This document shows, piece by piece, positions 39,716 through 48,053 of a stretch of DNA of 64,000 nucleotides (the first letter of the stretch is position 1; each line of letters begins with the position of its first letter). The notes under the pieces were generated by a model that did not search any database, was not told where the DNA came from, and worked only from the letters and a program-made list of their open reading frames with translations. A program made the position numbers and the translations under genes. The stretch spans positions 160,074 to 224,073 of the forward strand of contig JABILX010000003.1 in assembly GCA_018654255.1 (NCBI GenBank), given 5' to 3'. The stretch is from Candidatus Peregrinibacteria bacterium (GTDB lineage: Bacteria; Patescibacteriota; Gracilibacteria; UBA1369; LOWO2-01-FULL-3).

Positions 39716-40273
39716 ATGAAACCCCAAATCAAATCCCTCCTAACAAACCTCGAAAAAACCGCCAACCTTTTCTGGAATATTCCTCCTGAAACAGGCCTTT
39801 TCCTCAATCAACTCATTCGAGACGCAAAACCCGAAAACATCCTCGAAATCGGCACCTCAAACGGCTACTCAGCCATCTGGATAGCAGAAGCATTAGCTCA
39901 AAACAAAAAAGGCCACCTATACACAATCGAATCAAACCAAAAGCTTCGATTCCCAGCAGCACAAAAAAACATCGCCGCATCCGGCCTCTCCCAAAACATC
40001 ACCCAAATTCTCGGACACGCACCAGGAGCGATCCCGAAAACTCCACTCAAATTCGACATGATTTTTATAGACGCCACAAAATACGAACACATCGATTATT
40101 TGAAAGCAATCCTCCCACGAACACACAAAGGCTCAATCATAGTCACTGACAACGCTATTTCTCACAAAAAAGACCTAAAACCCTTCTTCAAAAAAGTCCA
40201 CAAACTCAAAAACTTCGAAACCATCCTCTTAAACATTGGATCAGGCCTCCTCGTCAATACCCGTATCTCGTAA
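39716..40273 (+). CDS. SAM-dependent O-methyltransferase (class I, family 3-like)
   Basis: 185 aa. The Rossmann SAM motif is 'NILEIGTSNGYSAIWIAEAL'. 'HLYTIESNQKLRFPAAQKNI' contributes the acidic ribose-binding residue. 'FDMIFIDATKYEHIDYLKAI' is the metal-binding signature of catechol/caffeoyl-CoA-type O-methyltransferases (D-x(n)-K-x2-Y). Substrate unknown. A single gene, convergent with the nitroreductase gene (3 bases between stops), probably leaderless. Confidence 0.85.
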   Translation: MKPQIKSLLTNLEKTANLFWNIPPETGLFLNQLIRDAKPENILEIGTSNGYSAIWIAEALAQNKKGHLYTIESNQKLRFPAAQKNIAASGLSQNITQILGHAPGAIPKTPLKFDMIFIDATKYEHIDYLKAILPRTHKGSIIVTDNAISHKKDLKPFFKKVHKLKNFETILLNIGSGLLVNTRIS

Positions 40274-40276
40274 AGC

Positions 40277-40804
40277 CTAGACCTTCAAATCCTCCAACTT
40301 CTTCCGCCCACATCTCGCAAGCTTCTCATCCGTATATCCAAATAAAGAAACTGCAACCGGCCAAAGACCCAACCCATCCTTGCCATCTTTCGACAATCCA
40401 CAAACTTCAAGAACCCGAACCTCATCAACAGACCCAACCCACAAATTTGAAATCCCCAAATCAGTAGCAGCCAACTGCGCATAGGCACAAGCAAGCGTCG
40501 CATCCTGTATAGAATATAGATCCCGAGCCCTATCACCAAACCTCTCCGCACCTTCCTCCGGAACAGCAAAAAACACAATCATCGCAGTCGCACCAGCAAA
40601 CCTTTCTTCCTGCCCAGCAATCTCACCAATCTTCGCAATCAAGTCCAAATCAGTAGTCGCCCGAACCCTATATGCCTGATAATGAGCAGCCGTCGGCGCC
40701 AACTGCATAAGTTCCAAAATCTTTCCCAGATCCTCCTCGGAAACCTGCTTGCCATTATAAGATCTACACGAAACGCGCGCCTTAACAACATCTGAAAAAT
40801 TCAT
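40277..40804 (-). CDS. Nitroreductase-family FMN oxidoreductase
   Basis: 175 aa. 'VVKARVSCRSYNGKQVSEED' and 'LELMQLAPTAAHYQAYRVRA' are the FMN-phosphate-binding opening of the family. 'YSIQDATLACAYAQLAATDL' is the central helix, and 'GLWPVAVSLFGYTDEKLA' the flavin-binding end. The substrate cannot be told from sequence. It overlaps rdgB by 4 bases (ATGA), so the two are co-translated. Confidence 0.88.
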   Translation of the reverse strand: MNFSDVVKARVSCRSYNGKQVSEEDLGKILELMQLAPTAAHYQAYRVRATTDLDLIAKIGEIAGQEERFAGATAMIVFFAVPEEGAERFGDRARDLYSIQDATLACAYAQLAATDLGISNLWVGSVDEVRVLEVCGLSKDGKDGLGLWPVAVSLFGYTDEKLARCGRKKLEDLKV

Positions 40805-41451
40805 GACAATAATGTTAAATATTCTTTTAATTTAGATACCGCCTGGCCCCGATGACTAATCTCGTTTTTCTTTTCTCGCCCAAGCATTGAATAAACTTCT
40901 TCCGCACCATCCGCCAAAAAAACCGAACTCAAAGGCAACCCAGGCAAAACCTCAGAAGCAATTTCCCCCACAATCACTCCAGGTGTCTCCCCTTCAAAAT
41001 GCTCCCGCATCAACTCGCCAATTCCGGCACCAGAAGGCCCGACTAAACACGCATTACAAACAAACTTCGCACCACGCCCAGCCACCGAGCCAGCCCGAAC
41101 CTCCATTTCTTTCATGAAATATTCCAACCATTTCTCGTCCGAAGCATCATGCCCCGCCCCCCACCTACGAGTCTCCACCCCAAGCTCATCCGCCAACGCC
41201 TCAACATAAATCCCCGAATCCTCTCCAACCACATAATCAAAATCATGCCCAATCTCCCGAACCAATTTGTCAAAATAGTAAGAAGCTTTTTTGTAAGCAT
41301 TTTCCTCGTGGGTATCCCCATCCTCCTTAAAATCCTCATCCTCTACCTCAAGATCACCCAAAAAAACTACCTCCAAACCAGGCACACCAGCCAAAAATCC
41401 AGCTATTTCACCGTACTTACCCTTGTTTTTTGTAGCAATTAAAATCTTCAC
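40801..41451 (-). CDS. rdgB: Non-canonical purine NTP pyrophosphatase (RdgB/HAM1)
   Basis: 216 aa. Hydrolyses dITP, XTP and similar damaged nucleotides to keep them out of DNA. 'KILIATKNKGKYGEIAGFL' (SNNxxK-like), 'VVGEDSGIYVEALADELGVE' (catalytic Asp region), 'KFVCNACLVGPSG' and 'EKNEISHRGQAVSKLKEYL' (C-terminal SHR motif) are all present. It heads the rdgB-nitroreductase unit. Confidence 0.92.
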   Translation of the reverse strand: MKILIATKNKGKYGEIAGFLAGVPGLEVVFLGDLEVEDEDFKEDGDTHEENAYKKASYYFDKLVREIGHDFDYVVGEDSGIYVEALADELGVETRRWGAGHDASDEKWLEYFMKEMEVRAGSVAGRGAKFVCNACLVGPSGAGIGELMREHFEGETPGVIVGEIASEVLPGLPLSSVFLADGAEEVYSMLGREKKNEISHRGQAVSKLKEYLTLLS

Positions 41452-41482
41452 AGGCCGATTCTATCAGAACCACAAGAAAAAT

Positions 41483-41890
41483 CTACTCTCCCTCTTGTCC
41501 TTTAGAAGAAGCTGCTGGCAACGAACCCCCTGCCATGTAAACCTCTGGTCTTTCCAAAATTCTCCTAACTTCTTCTGCAAAATTTCTTACCAGAAAAGCG
41601 AGTTGCTTGTTAGTTGCTCCGCCAGCAGCAGCTATGGCCTCGACAACCCTGCTCCTATCTACAGTAGCATTTGGCCCAAAACCAGGCCCCTCTTTGCCCA
41701 TATCTTTTACAACCGCAAACACAGCCCTCGTCAACAAGCCATTAATACCACCTTGAACCTCTTGTGTTGTCAAAACACCACCTCTATCTCGAGCAGTGTG
41801 TAGAGTCCGCGCTGTTACCCCCAAAGGCTTAGCTTCAAAAACCTCATCATCCAAAATCCCCCTGCTTGGTTTTTCTTCACCTTTTCCCAT
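41483..41890 (-). CDS. Hypothetical protein, 135 aa
   Basis: The start is taken at 41890 ('MGKGEEKPSRGILDDEVF') because the 16-codon extension in the track overlaps the stop of the sigma-like gene. Family not recognised. Soluble, with disordered Gly/Lys/Glu-rich ends and a helical core ('KQLAFLVRNFAEEVRRILER'). It lies 28 bases after the sigma-like gene on the same strand and may be its co-transcribed partner. Confidence 0.6.
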   Translation of the reverse strand: MGKGEEKPSRGILDDEVFEAKPLGVTARTLHTARDRGGVLTTQEVQGGINGLLTRAVFAVVKDMGKEGPGFGPNATVDRSRVVEAIAAAGGATNKQLAFLVRNFAEEVRRILERPEVYMAGGSLPAASSKGQEGE

Positions 41891-41918
41891 AATAAATTTG
41901 ATTAAAAAATATTGAAAT

Positions 41919-43415
41919 TTAAAATTTTCTAAACTCACTCACCTTATACCCATCACCAAACTCCTCAAGAACATATTCCATATCATAATCCCGATCAACC
42001 TCAAACATCATTTTGACCAATCTATCGTCTTTCCCAATCTTTACAAAACTCACAACCTTCCCATCAGCAATCTTGGAAACAAACTCGTTTTCAACATAAA
42101 CCTTCTCCGCATAATCAGGATCTTTCTCAAAATCCTCAACAACAGTCTCAGCAAATCCGTCCTGATAATCAACATCAAAGGCAAGACCTGTAACCCCCTC
42201 ATCCTCAAACTTGCCCAAGAAAACAATACTCAAAACAACGACAACAGCAGCAACAAACAAAGTCGACGGAACCAAAGACAAAACGTACTTCCATCGATCC
42301 CAAGACTCCAACATCCTATCTACTCGACTATATTTTTCATAAACATCCTCGCTAGCCAAATCCTCAACATGCTGCACAGGAACATCTTCTTCGACAAAAG
42401 AAGGCCCTCCCTGACCAGCCATTTCCTCAATAGTGACTTCCCTCTCACCAGGCGCCAGCTCATCTTCGGCCTCTAACAAAGCCTCCATCCGCTCATCGGC
42501 CTTCGCCTCATCTTCAGAATCAGCTTCTTGCCTAGCAGATACGGCGGCCTTCGCCGACTCCCTTTCATGGACATAATCCCTCGTCATCTCGTCAATCTCC
42601 TCCTTGCTCATCCCCTTCGCTGCCTCTACAAAAACTTTTGCAGGATCACTTGAACCACGCGAATCGCCACCCGCAGAGCCACTCCCCCCGGCACTAGCCT
42701 CCCGAGCAGGAACGCTCGACTCTTCATCAAAAGAAGCCCTGTACATCTTCTCAATTTTAGAAATCAAATCAGTTTTTAATTTAAGTTTAAATGTTTCAGC
42801 AACTGGAATTTTTTCGATATTTTTCAATCGAGACAAAAAGCTATGCAACTCACCATGATAAACCCCTCCCCTAGCATCAACTTCTCCAAAAAGCAGTTCA
42901 TACCCACGCTTCAACACCTGATAAATCATCTTGCCAACCTCCCCTTCCGGCAAATCCAAAACAAACAGAACCTCGCCATCAGTTAAATCTTCGAAAAATT
43001 TCATTCTAATGATTTCACCCTCAGCTTGCGTCAAGGCAGAGAAAAAGACATCAGCCTGATCCTTCAAAATATTTTCATCATCATAAACCCCATCATCCAA
43101 AGAAATCCCATCAAGAACCGGAGACTCAATTTCCGAAACAGGCCCAACAACAGATCCCTTCCTATACTCAGAAACTCTTCCGTGAGCCACCTTGTACAAC
43201 CAAGTCAAAAATCCAAAATCCTTCGGGCAAGTACCCATCTGGCCAAGAGCATCCATATAGACAAGCTCACAAACCTGTTCCCTCACCTTCTCGTCACGAA
43301 CACGCCTCGCAACAAAACGATACAATTCTGAAAAACTATCTTCAAACAACAAAACGAACCCTCGAGGGTCTTGAGAAAAATCTTCTTTTAATTTTGATTC
43401 AGCCTTTAAGTCCAT
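41919..43415 (-). CDS. ECF sigma-like protein with transmembrane C-terminal extension
   Basis: 498 aa. Residues about 22-85 match sigma-70 region 2 ('FSELYRFVARRVRDEKVREQ', 'FGFLTWLYKVAHGRVSEYRK'). Residues about 125-175 match region 4 ('LTQAEGEIIRMKFFEDLTDG' then a helix-turn-helix-like 'LPEGEVGKMIYQVLKRGYEL'). A long acidic, disordered linker (about 230-370) leads to one membrane helix ('LVPSTLFVAAVVVVLSIVFLG', about 378-400) and an acidic domain of about 95 residues outside. This is a sigma factor and membrane sensor in one chain, expected to need proteolytic release. Region 2 is divergent, so promoter binding is inferred. No separate anti-sigma gene is adjacent. Confidence 0.75.
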   Translation of the reverse strand: MDLKAESKLKEDFSQDPRGFVLLFEDSFSELYRFVARRVRDEKVREQVCELVYMDALGQMGTCPKDFGFLTWLYKVAHGRVSEYRKGSVVGPVSEIESPVLDGISLDDGVYDDENILKDQADVFFSALTQAEGEIIRMKFFEDLTDGEVLFVLDLPEGEVGKMIYQVLKRGYELLFGEVDARGGVYHGELHSFLSRLKNIEKIPVAETFKLKLKTDLISKIEKMYRASFDEESSVPAREASAGGSGSAGGDSRGSSDPAKVFVEAAKGMSKEEIDEMTRDYVHERESAKAAVSARQEADSEDEAKADERMEALLEAEDELAPGEREVTIEEMAGQGGPSFVEEDVPVQHVEDLASEDVYEKYSRVDRMLESWDRWKYVLSLVPSTLFVAAVVVVLSIVFLGKFEDEGVTGLAFDVDYQDGFAETVVEDFEKDPDYAEKVYVENEFVSKIADGKVVSFVKIGKDDRLVKMMFEVDRDYDMEYVLEEFGDGYKVSEFRKF

Positions 43416-43554
43416 ATAACACTTATAGTAAGAAACAATTTATTACAAAGATTTCGGTTTTAGTCAATACTAAAAGCAACTAATCAACCTGTTGCGCAAG
43501 TCGATTTTTTTAAATAAAATTGAAAACTGTCCCACGTTAGAGTAGTTTTTAAAC

Positions 43555-44430
43555 ATGAAATACCCTATTCCTTTCGACGAAAGGGAGTTAAAACTAAAGG
43601 CAAATCAGATGAGACGAGACATCGTCGAGTCAGTCCATGCCGCAGGCTCAGGCCACCCAGGCGGATCTCTTTCTGCTACAGACATAATGACTGTTTTATA
43701 CAACGCGGTCCTTCGTCACGACTCAGAAAATCCAGAATGGGAAGATCGCGACAGATTTGTTTTGTCAAAAGCTCACATCGCTCCAGCATACTACTCGATT
43801 CTAGCCAGAACAGGATATTTCGACCCAGCAGAATTAAAAACTTTAAGAAAAATGGGCAGCTTCCTCCAGGGACACCCAAAAATCGACATCGAACACGGAA
43901 TTGAAATTGGCGGCGGATCTCTCGGACAAAACCTTTCTATTGCAGTAGGTATGGCTATTGGACTCAAAAAACGCGGAAAACAATGTCGAGTCTTCGACAT
44001 GTCTAGCGAAGGAGAATTGCAGGAAGGATCAATGTGGGAAGCACTTATGTCCGCAGCACATTACAAGCTCAACAATCTTTGCATAATGATCGACTACAAC
44101 CGCCTCCAAATCGACGGCCCAACAGAATGCGTAATGGAGGTAGAACCACTTGATGAAAAATTTGCAGCATTCGGATGGAACGTAATAACAATCGACGGCC
44201 ACAGCATCACCGAAACATACGAAGCATTCAAAAAATTCAATCTATTATCTGCAGGGCACCGCGTCCCTGAACACGACGAATTCGATCCAGAGAAACCAAC
44301 CGCAATCATTGGAAAAACCATCAAAGGAAAAGGAATTTCCTTCATGGAAAACCAAGCTGGATGGCACGGACGAGCCCCAACAGACGAAGAACTCGCTCAA
44401 GCACTCGAAGAACTTAACCAAAACCAATAA
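43555..44430 (+). CDS. Transketolase-like N-terminal subunit, copy 2 (altered thiamine motif)
   Basis: 291 aa. Homologous to copy 1 at 1696: 'VHAAGSGHPGGSLSATDIM', 'LSKAHIAPAYYSILARTG', 'GGGSLGQNLSIAVGMAIG'. The thiamine/Mg motif, however, is 'SEGELQEG...IDYNRLQ' in place of GDGELQEG, so the metal-ligand Asp is Glu and the preceding Gly is Ser. 'SKAHIAP' also replaces SKGHxAP. The enzyme may use a different ketose substrate or be less active. It is followed by the C-terminal half with a 1-base overlap (TAATG). A possible promoter is TTGCGC-17-TAAAAT. Confidence 0.88.
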   Translation: MKYPIPFDERELKLKANQMRRDIVESVHAAGSGHPGGSLSATDIMTVLYNAVLRHDSENPEWEDRDRFVLSKAHIAPAYYSILARTGYFDPAELKTLRKMGSFLQGHPKIDIEHGIEIGGGSLGQNLSIAVGMAIGLKKRGKQCRVFDMSSEGELQEGSMWEALMSAAHYKLNNLCIMIDYNRLQIDGPTECVMEVEPLDEKFAAFGWNVITIDGHSITETYEAFKKFNLLSAGHRVPEHDEFDPEKPTAIIGKTIKGKGISFMENQAGWHGRAPTDEELAQALEELNQNQ

Positions 44431-45383
44431 TGGCAAGAGACTGGGAAATGAAACTAACAAGACAAGGATGGGCAGACGCCCTAATAGAACTTGGTGAAAA
44501 AAATCCGGACGTCATGGTTTTGGACGCCGATCTTTCCAAATCTACTTTGACATGCCAATTCTGTGACAAATACCCAGACCGATTTTGCAACGTAGGAATC
44601 GCTGAACAAAACATGATCAACGTAGCAGGCGGACTTTCTCTCATGGGATTCATACCATTCGCAACAACATATGGAGTTTTTGTTTCGGGAAGAGCTTGGG
44701 AACAAATCAGAACAACAATTTGTATAAATCGCCTCAACGTAAAACTTGGAGGAGCACACGGCGGAGTCTCTGTAGGCCCTGACGGCGCAACCCACCAAGC
44801 ACTAGAAGAAATTTCTATAATGAGATGTTTGCCAGAGATGACAGTTCTCGTCCCAGCAGACTACCACGAAACATACAAGGCAACTTTAGCGGCAGCAGCC
44901 ATTGACGGACCTGTTTACGTAAGATTTGGCCGAGAAAAAGTTCCTGTCGTAACAAAAGCAGACGATCCTTTTGTAGTAGGAAAGGCTAGCGTAATGAGGG
45001 AAGGCAAAGATGTAACCATAGTCGCATGTGGATCAATGGTCGCAGAAGCCCTCGACGCAGCAGACGCTCTCGCAGAAGAAGGACAAGAAGCAGAAGTAAT
45101 AAATTTAAGCACTATTAAACCTCTAGATTCTGAAACCATCCTGGCCAGCGTCCAAAAAACAGGCGCACTAGTAACAGCCGAGGAACATCAAATTGCAGGA
45201 GGAATGGGATCAGCAGTATTAGAAATGCTCGCTCAAAACCATGCAGTCCCAGCAGAGATGGTGGGAATCCAAGATACGTTCGGAGAGTCAGGAACTCCAG
45301 AAGAACTCCTAGAAAAATACCACTGCAAAAACACAGACATAATCGAAAAAGCAAAAAAAGTTATCACAAGAAAAAGCCAATAA
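44430..45383 (+). CDS. Transketolase-like C-terminal subunit, copy 2
   Basis: 317 aa. Pyrimidine-binding and C-terminal domains of a second split transketolase. The catalytic Glu is kept in 'NVGIAEQNMINVAGG'. 'GGAHGGVSVGPDGATHQALE' is the active-site loop and 'VTAEEHQIAGGMGSAVLEML' the C-terminal domain opening. It overlaps its N-terminal partner by one base, so the heteromer is made in balance. The aminotransferase gene follows 22 bases later. Confidence 0.92.
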   Translation: MARDWEMKLTRQGWADALIELGEKNPDVMVLDADLSKSTLTCQFCDKYPDRFCNVGIAEQNMINVAGGLSLMGFIPFATTYGVFVSGRAWEQIRTTICINRLNVKLGGAHGGVSVGPDGATHQALEEISIMRCLPEMTVLVPADYHETYKATLAAAAIDGPVYVRFGREKVPVVTKADDPFVVGKASVMREGKDVTIVACGSMVAEALDAADALAEEGQEAEVINLSTIKPLDSETILASVQKTGALVTAEEHQIAGGMGSAVLEMLAQNHAVPAEMVGIQDTFGESGTPEELLEKYHCKNTDIIEKAKKVITRKSQ

Positions 45384-45405
45384 TTAAAAAATAACTTCAT
45401 TCATC

Positions 45406-46608
45406 ATGAGAAAATTTTCACCTCGTCTAGACCGGATAGGCACGGAAGACGCCTTTTCCGTCATGGCAAAAGCAAACAAATTTCAGAAAGAAGTCCTAGA
45501 CCCGCAAGGCAAAAAACTAATCAAATTACAAATCGGAGAACCATCTTTCGACACACCAAAGAACGTAAAGAAGGCTGCAATCCGAGCAATCAAAGACAAC
45601 CAAACCCACTACACTCCCCCACCAGGACTCCCACAAGTAAGAGAAGCTGTCGCAAAATATTCTGAAAAAATGACCAAGACCCCATACGAAATGGGAGACG
45701 TGGTGATCCACGCCGGAGCAAAACCTTGCATCTTTCTAACTATAAACGCGGTTGTTGATCCAGAAGACGAAGTTTTGATCTTCGACCCAGCATGGCCAAT
45801 CTATGCATCAGTAACAAATTATCTAGGAGGAAAACCAGTCTTCATCGGCCTAAAAGAAAACTTAGGATTCCAGCCAGACATCAAAGAAGTTCGCGAAGCA
45901 ATCACGGACAAGACAGTAATGATGGTCATAAACACCCCTTCAAACCCAACCGGTGGCGTCTTTGAAAGAGAAACTCTCGAAGCATTAGCCGACATTGCAA
46001 AAGAGCACGATCTCTGGGTAATTTCAGACGAGATATACGACAATATCGTTTTTGAAGGAGAACATCAGTCAATCACAAGCATCGAAGGCATGGCAGACCG
46101 AACAATCCTCCTTAACGGAGCATCAAAAACCTTCGCAATGACAGGTTGGAGAATGGGTTGGTCGGTCACAAAAAACAAGCACATGCGAGCTGCAATTGAA
46201 CAACTTCAAATAAACGACGTTTCATGCCCAGCAGCAATGAACCAACTCGCCGTATTAGAAGCCGTATCTAGCCCAAAAACTTTTGTTGAAGTAGAAAACA
46301 TGTGTGCAGACTACAAACGAAAACGAGACCTGATCACAGAGCTCGTAAACGATATCCCTTACTTCAGCGCCAACAAACCAAAAGGAACCTTTTACCTTTT
46401 TGCAAACGCAAACAGACTCTGCGAAAAACTCAATTGCAACTCAAGTGAACTCGCAGACAAAATAATGCGTGAAGCACACGTGCTTCTCTTACACGGTAGC
46501 GGATTCGGCCCACACGGCGAAAACTTCATCCGATTCTCATACGTCAGCTCTGAAGAAGATATCAGAGAAGGATGCAGAAGGGTAAAAGCTTGGGCAGAGA
46601 GTTTGTAA
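45406..46608 (+). CDS. Class I/II PLP-dependent aminotransferase (aspartate aminotransferase-like)
   Basis: 400 aa. Fold type I: 'INTPSNPTGGVF' (PLP/substrate Asn), 'WVISDEIYDNIVFEG' (PLP ring Asp and Tyr), the Schiff-base Lys in 'LLNGASKTFAMTGWRMGW', and the C-terminal substrate Arg in 'ENFIRFSYVSS'. It is closest in style to the subgroup I-gamma aspartate/aromatic aminotransferases; the substrate is not certain. It may be co-transcribed with the transketolase copy 2 pair. Confidence 0.92.
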   Translation: MRKFSPRLDRIGTEDAFSVMAKANKFQKEVLDPQGKKLIKLQIGEPSFDTPKNVKKAAIRAIKDNQTHYTPPPGLPQVREAVAKYSEKMTKTPYEMGDVVIHAGAKPCIFLTINAVVDPEDEVLIFDPAWPIYASVTNYLGGKPVFIGLKENLGFQPDIKEVREAITDKTVMMVINTPSNPTGGVFERETLEALADIAKEHDLWVISDEIYDNIVFEGEHQSITSIEGMADRTILLNGASKTFAMTGWRMGWSVTKNKHMRAAIEQLQINDVSCPAAMNQLAVLEAVSSPKTFVEVENMCADYKRKRDLITELVNDIPYFSANKPKGTFYLFANANRLCEKLNCNSSELADKIMREAHVLLLHGSGFGPHGENFIRFSYVSSEEDIREGCRRVKAWAESL

Positions 46609-46698
46609 AACCACTTTGTAAGCCCACAACGAATTTCCCTTGTCACGCCCATCTACCCTGCGTTATCCTGTCGCAGCAAATATTAACCAATTAAATTT

Positions 46699-47256
46699 AT
46701 GTACGGAATAAACGACTTACGAAACGGCGTAGCTATCAACATCGACGGACAACCATTCATGGTCACAAGCTACCATCACTCAAAACAAGCTCGCGGAGCA
46801 GGGGTAATGAAAACAACCCTAAAAAACCTTTTGACAGGCAACACCCTTCAAAAAACATTCCAAGGAAACGACAAAATTGAACCTGCAGAAGTCCGATTCT
46901 CAAAAGCACAATATCTATACAATGACGGCTCAGACTACCACTTCATGAACGGCGAAACATACGAACAATTCACCCTGCCAAAAGACACCCTCGGCAACCA
47001 AACAAACTACTTGGTCGAAGGCACTGACGTCGACATTCAAAACATCGATGGCAAACCAGTTAACGTCCAACTTCAGCCAAAAGCAGTCCTCGAAGTTACC
47101 CAAACCGACCCAGGAGTAAAAGGAGACACCGCAACAGGCGGATCAAAACCAGCCACTCTTGAAACAGGCCTCGTCCTTCAAGTCCCCCTCTTCATCAACG
47201 AAGGCGACAAACTCCGAGTCAACACAGAAACCGGAGAGTATTGTGAGAGAGCTTAA
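46699..47256 (+). CDS. efp: Elongation factor P
   Basis: 185 aa. Relieves ribosome stalling at polyproline. Three beta-barrel domains: KOW-like N-domain, then 'GNDKIEPAEVRFSKAQYLYN' and the C-terminal OB fold ending 'GDKLRVNTETGEYCERA'. The tip loop reads 'SKQARGAGVMKTTLKNL', placing Arg32 where E. coli has the modified Lys34 and Pseudomonas the rhamnosylated Arg32. The usual PG before it is QA. A promoter-like TTGTCA-18-TATCCT lies upstream. The stop overlaps the convergent 103-aa gene by 4 bases. Confidence 0.95.
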   Translation: MYGINDLRNGVAINIDGQPFMVTSYHHSKQARGAGVMKTTLKNLLTGNTLQKTFQGNDKIEPAEVRFSKAQYLYNDGSDYHFMNGETYEQFTLPKDTLGNQTNYLVEGTDVDIQNIDGKPVNVQLQPKAVLEVTQTDPGVKGDTATGGSKPATLETGLVLQVPLFINEGDKLRVNTETGEYCERA

Positions 47257-47564
47257 ACAGCCCCGTCATCTTCTCTACACCTTCTCTCTTCCAAAACCTC
47301 TCCCTGCTTACCAGCAGAATCAGGGTTTTCTTTAAGATGTTGAAGTTTAGCCTCCATCTCACCAACCTCAGCCTCTGAAGGAAGTTCTCCATCCTCTAAG
47401 GCAAAATCTATATGACAATCAACGAAGGTCAAAATAGTCGCCACCTCTCCATCCCGAGCCGTTCTCTCAGAGAAAGTCCTCTCTCTAACCCCAGGAGCCA
47501 AATCCTCAGCCTCTTGCCCCAGCGTACGCAACGCCGCTACATGTCTATCAATTTCTTCCGGCAT
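47253..47564 (-). CDS. Hypothetical acidic protein, 103 aa
   Basis: Family not recognised. Highly charged, Glu-rich and helix-prone ('DRHVAALRTLGQEAEDLAPG', 'EVGEMEAKLQHLKENPDSAG'). It starts at 47564 after an AT-rich leader and lies directly downstream of tmRNA on the same strand, so it may be read from the tmRNA transcript. Confidence 0.55.
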   Translation of the reverse strand: MPEEIDRHVAALRTLGQEAEDLAPGVRERTFSERTARDGEVATILTFVDCHIDFALEDGELPSEAEVGEMEAKLQHLKENPDSAGKQGEVLEERRCREDDGAV

Positions 47565-47585
47565 AATTTTTTAATAAATAATTTT

Positions 47586-48005
47586 TGGTGGAGATGCCGG
47601 GAGTCGAACCCGGGTCTGAAAGGAAACGCTTATAGCCTCTACAATCTTAGTTCCTCTTCGGTTTTCGTCCAAGCGATAAAAGACGAACACAAAACCGCTC
47701 AGCTTATTTCTGTTAATTTTCGAGCACGAGCCCTAGAATAGCGAACACGCACCTTAACCTTCTAATTTACGCCCGCACAACCTAGAAGGTGTCAGAAGTG
47801 AAGACGACTTCCCACAAAGGGGAAGGTAAAAACTAAGCAGCTACAGCTACAGGAGACAAAGGCGCCTCACGTAGGAAAGCAACTGTTAGTTTTTCTTTAA
47901 GTGTATTAGCACTTATTATGCGTTAACTGGATTAAGGACGGACAACGCAACGCCCTGATTGCCACTATAAGTATCTGGCCTTCCATCGAATGCCGATACA
48001 TCCCC
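47586..48005 (-). ncRNA. ssrA: Transfer-messenger RNA (tmRNA)
   Basis: 420 nt. The minus strand starts GGGGATGTATCGGCATTCGA and ends with the tRNA-like part 'GGGTTCGACTCCCGGC' ATCTCCACCA; the acceptor pairs GGGGATG with CATCTCC, then discriminator A and encoded CCA. The tag reading frame most likely resumes at GCT and encodes ANTLKEKLTV..., ending LSPVAVAA before TAG (about 25 aa). That end suits C-terminal proteases as the usual ALAA does. The promoter lies in the 3' end of the upstream RAYT gene. The SmpB partner is at 21397. Confidence 0.95.
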
Positions 48006-48025
48006 ACATTTCAAAGAGCTTTGAG

Positions 48026-48053
48026 ATTATACATCAATTCCATTATCTTTCAA
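48026..48053 (-). promoter_or_regulatory. tmRNA promoter inside the RAYT gene end
   Basis: Minus strand TTGAAA, 16 bp, TATAAT. The -10 box includes the RAYT stop codon (GTATAATC), and transcription would start about 14 bases before the mature tmRNA 5' end. Confidence 0.75.
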
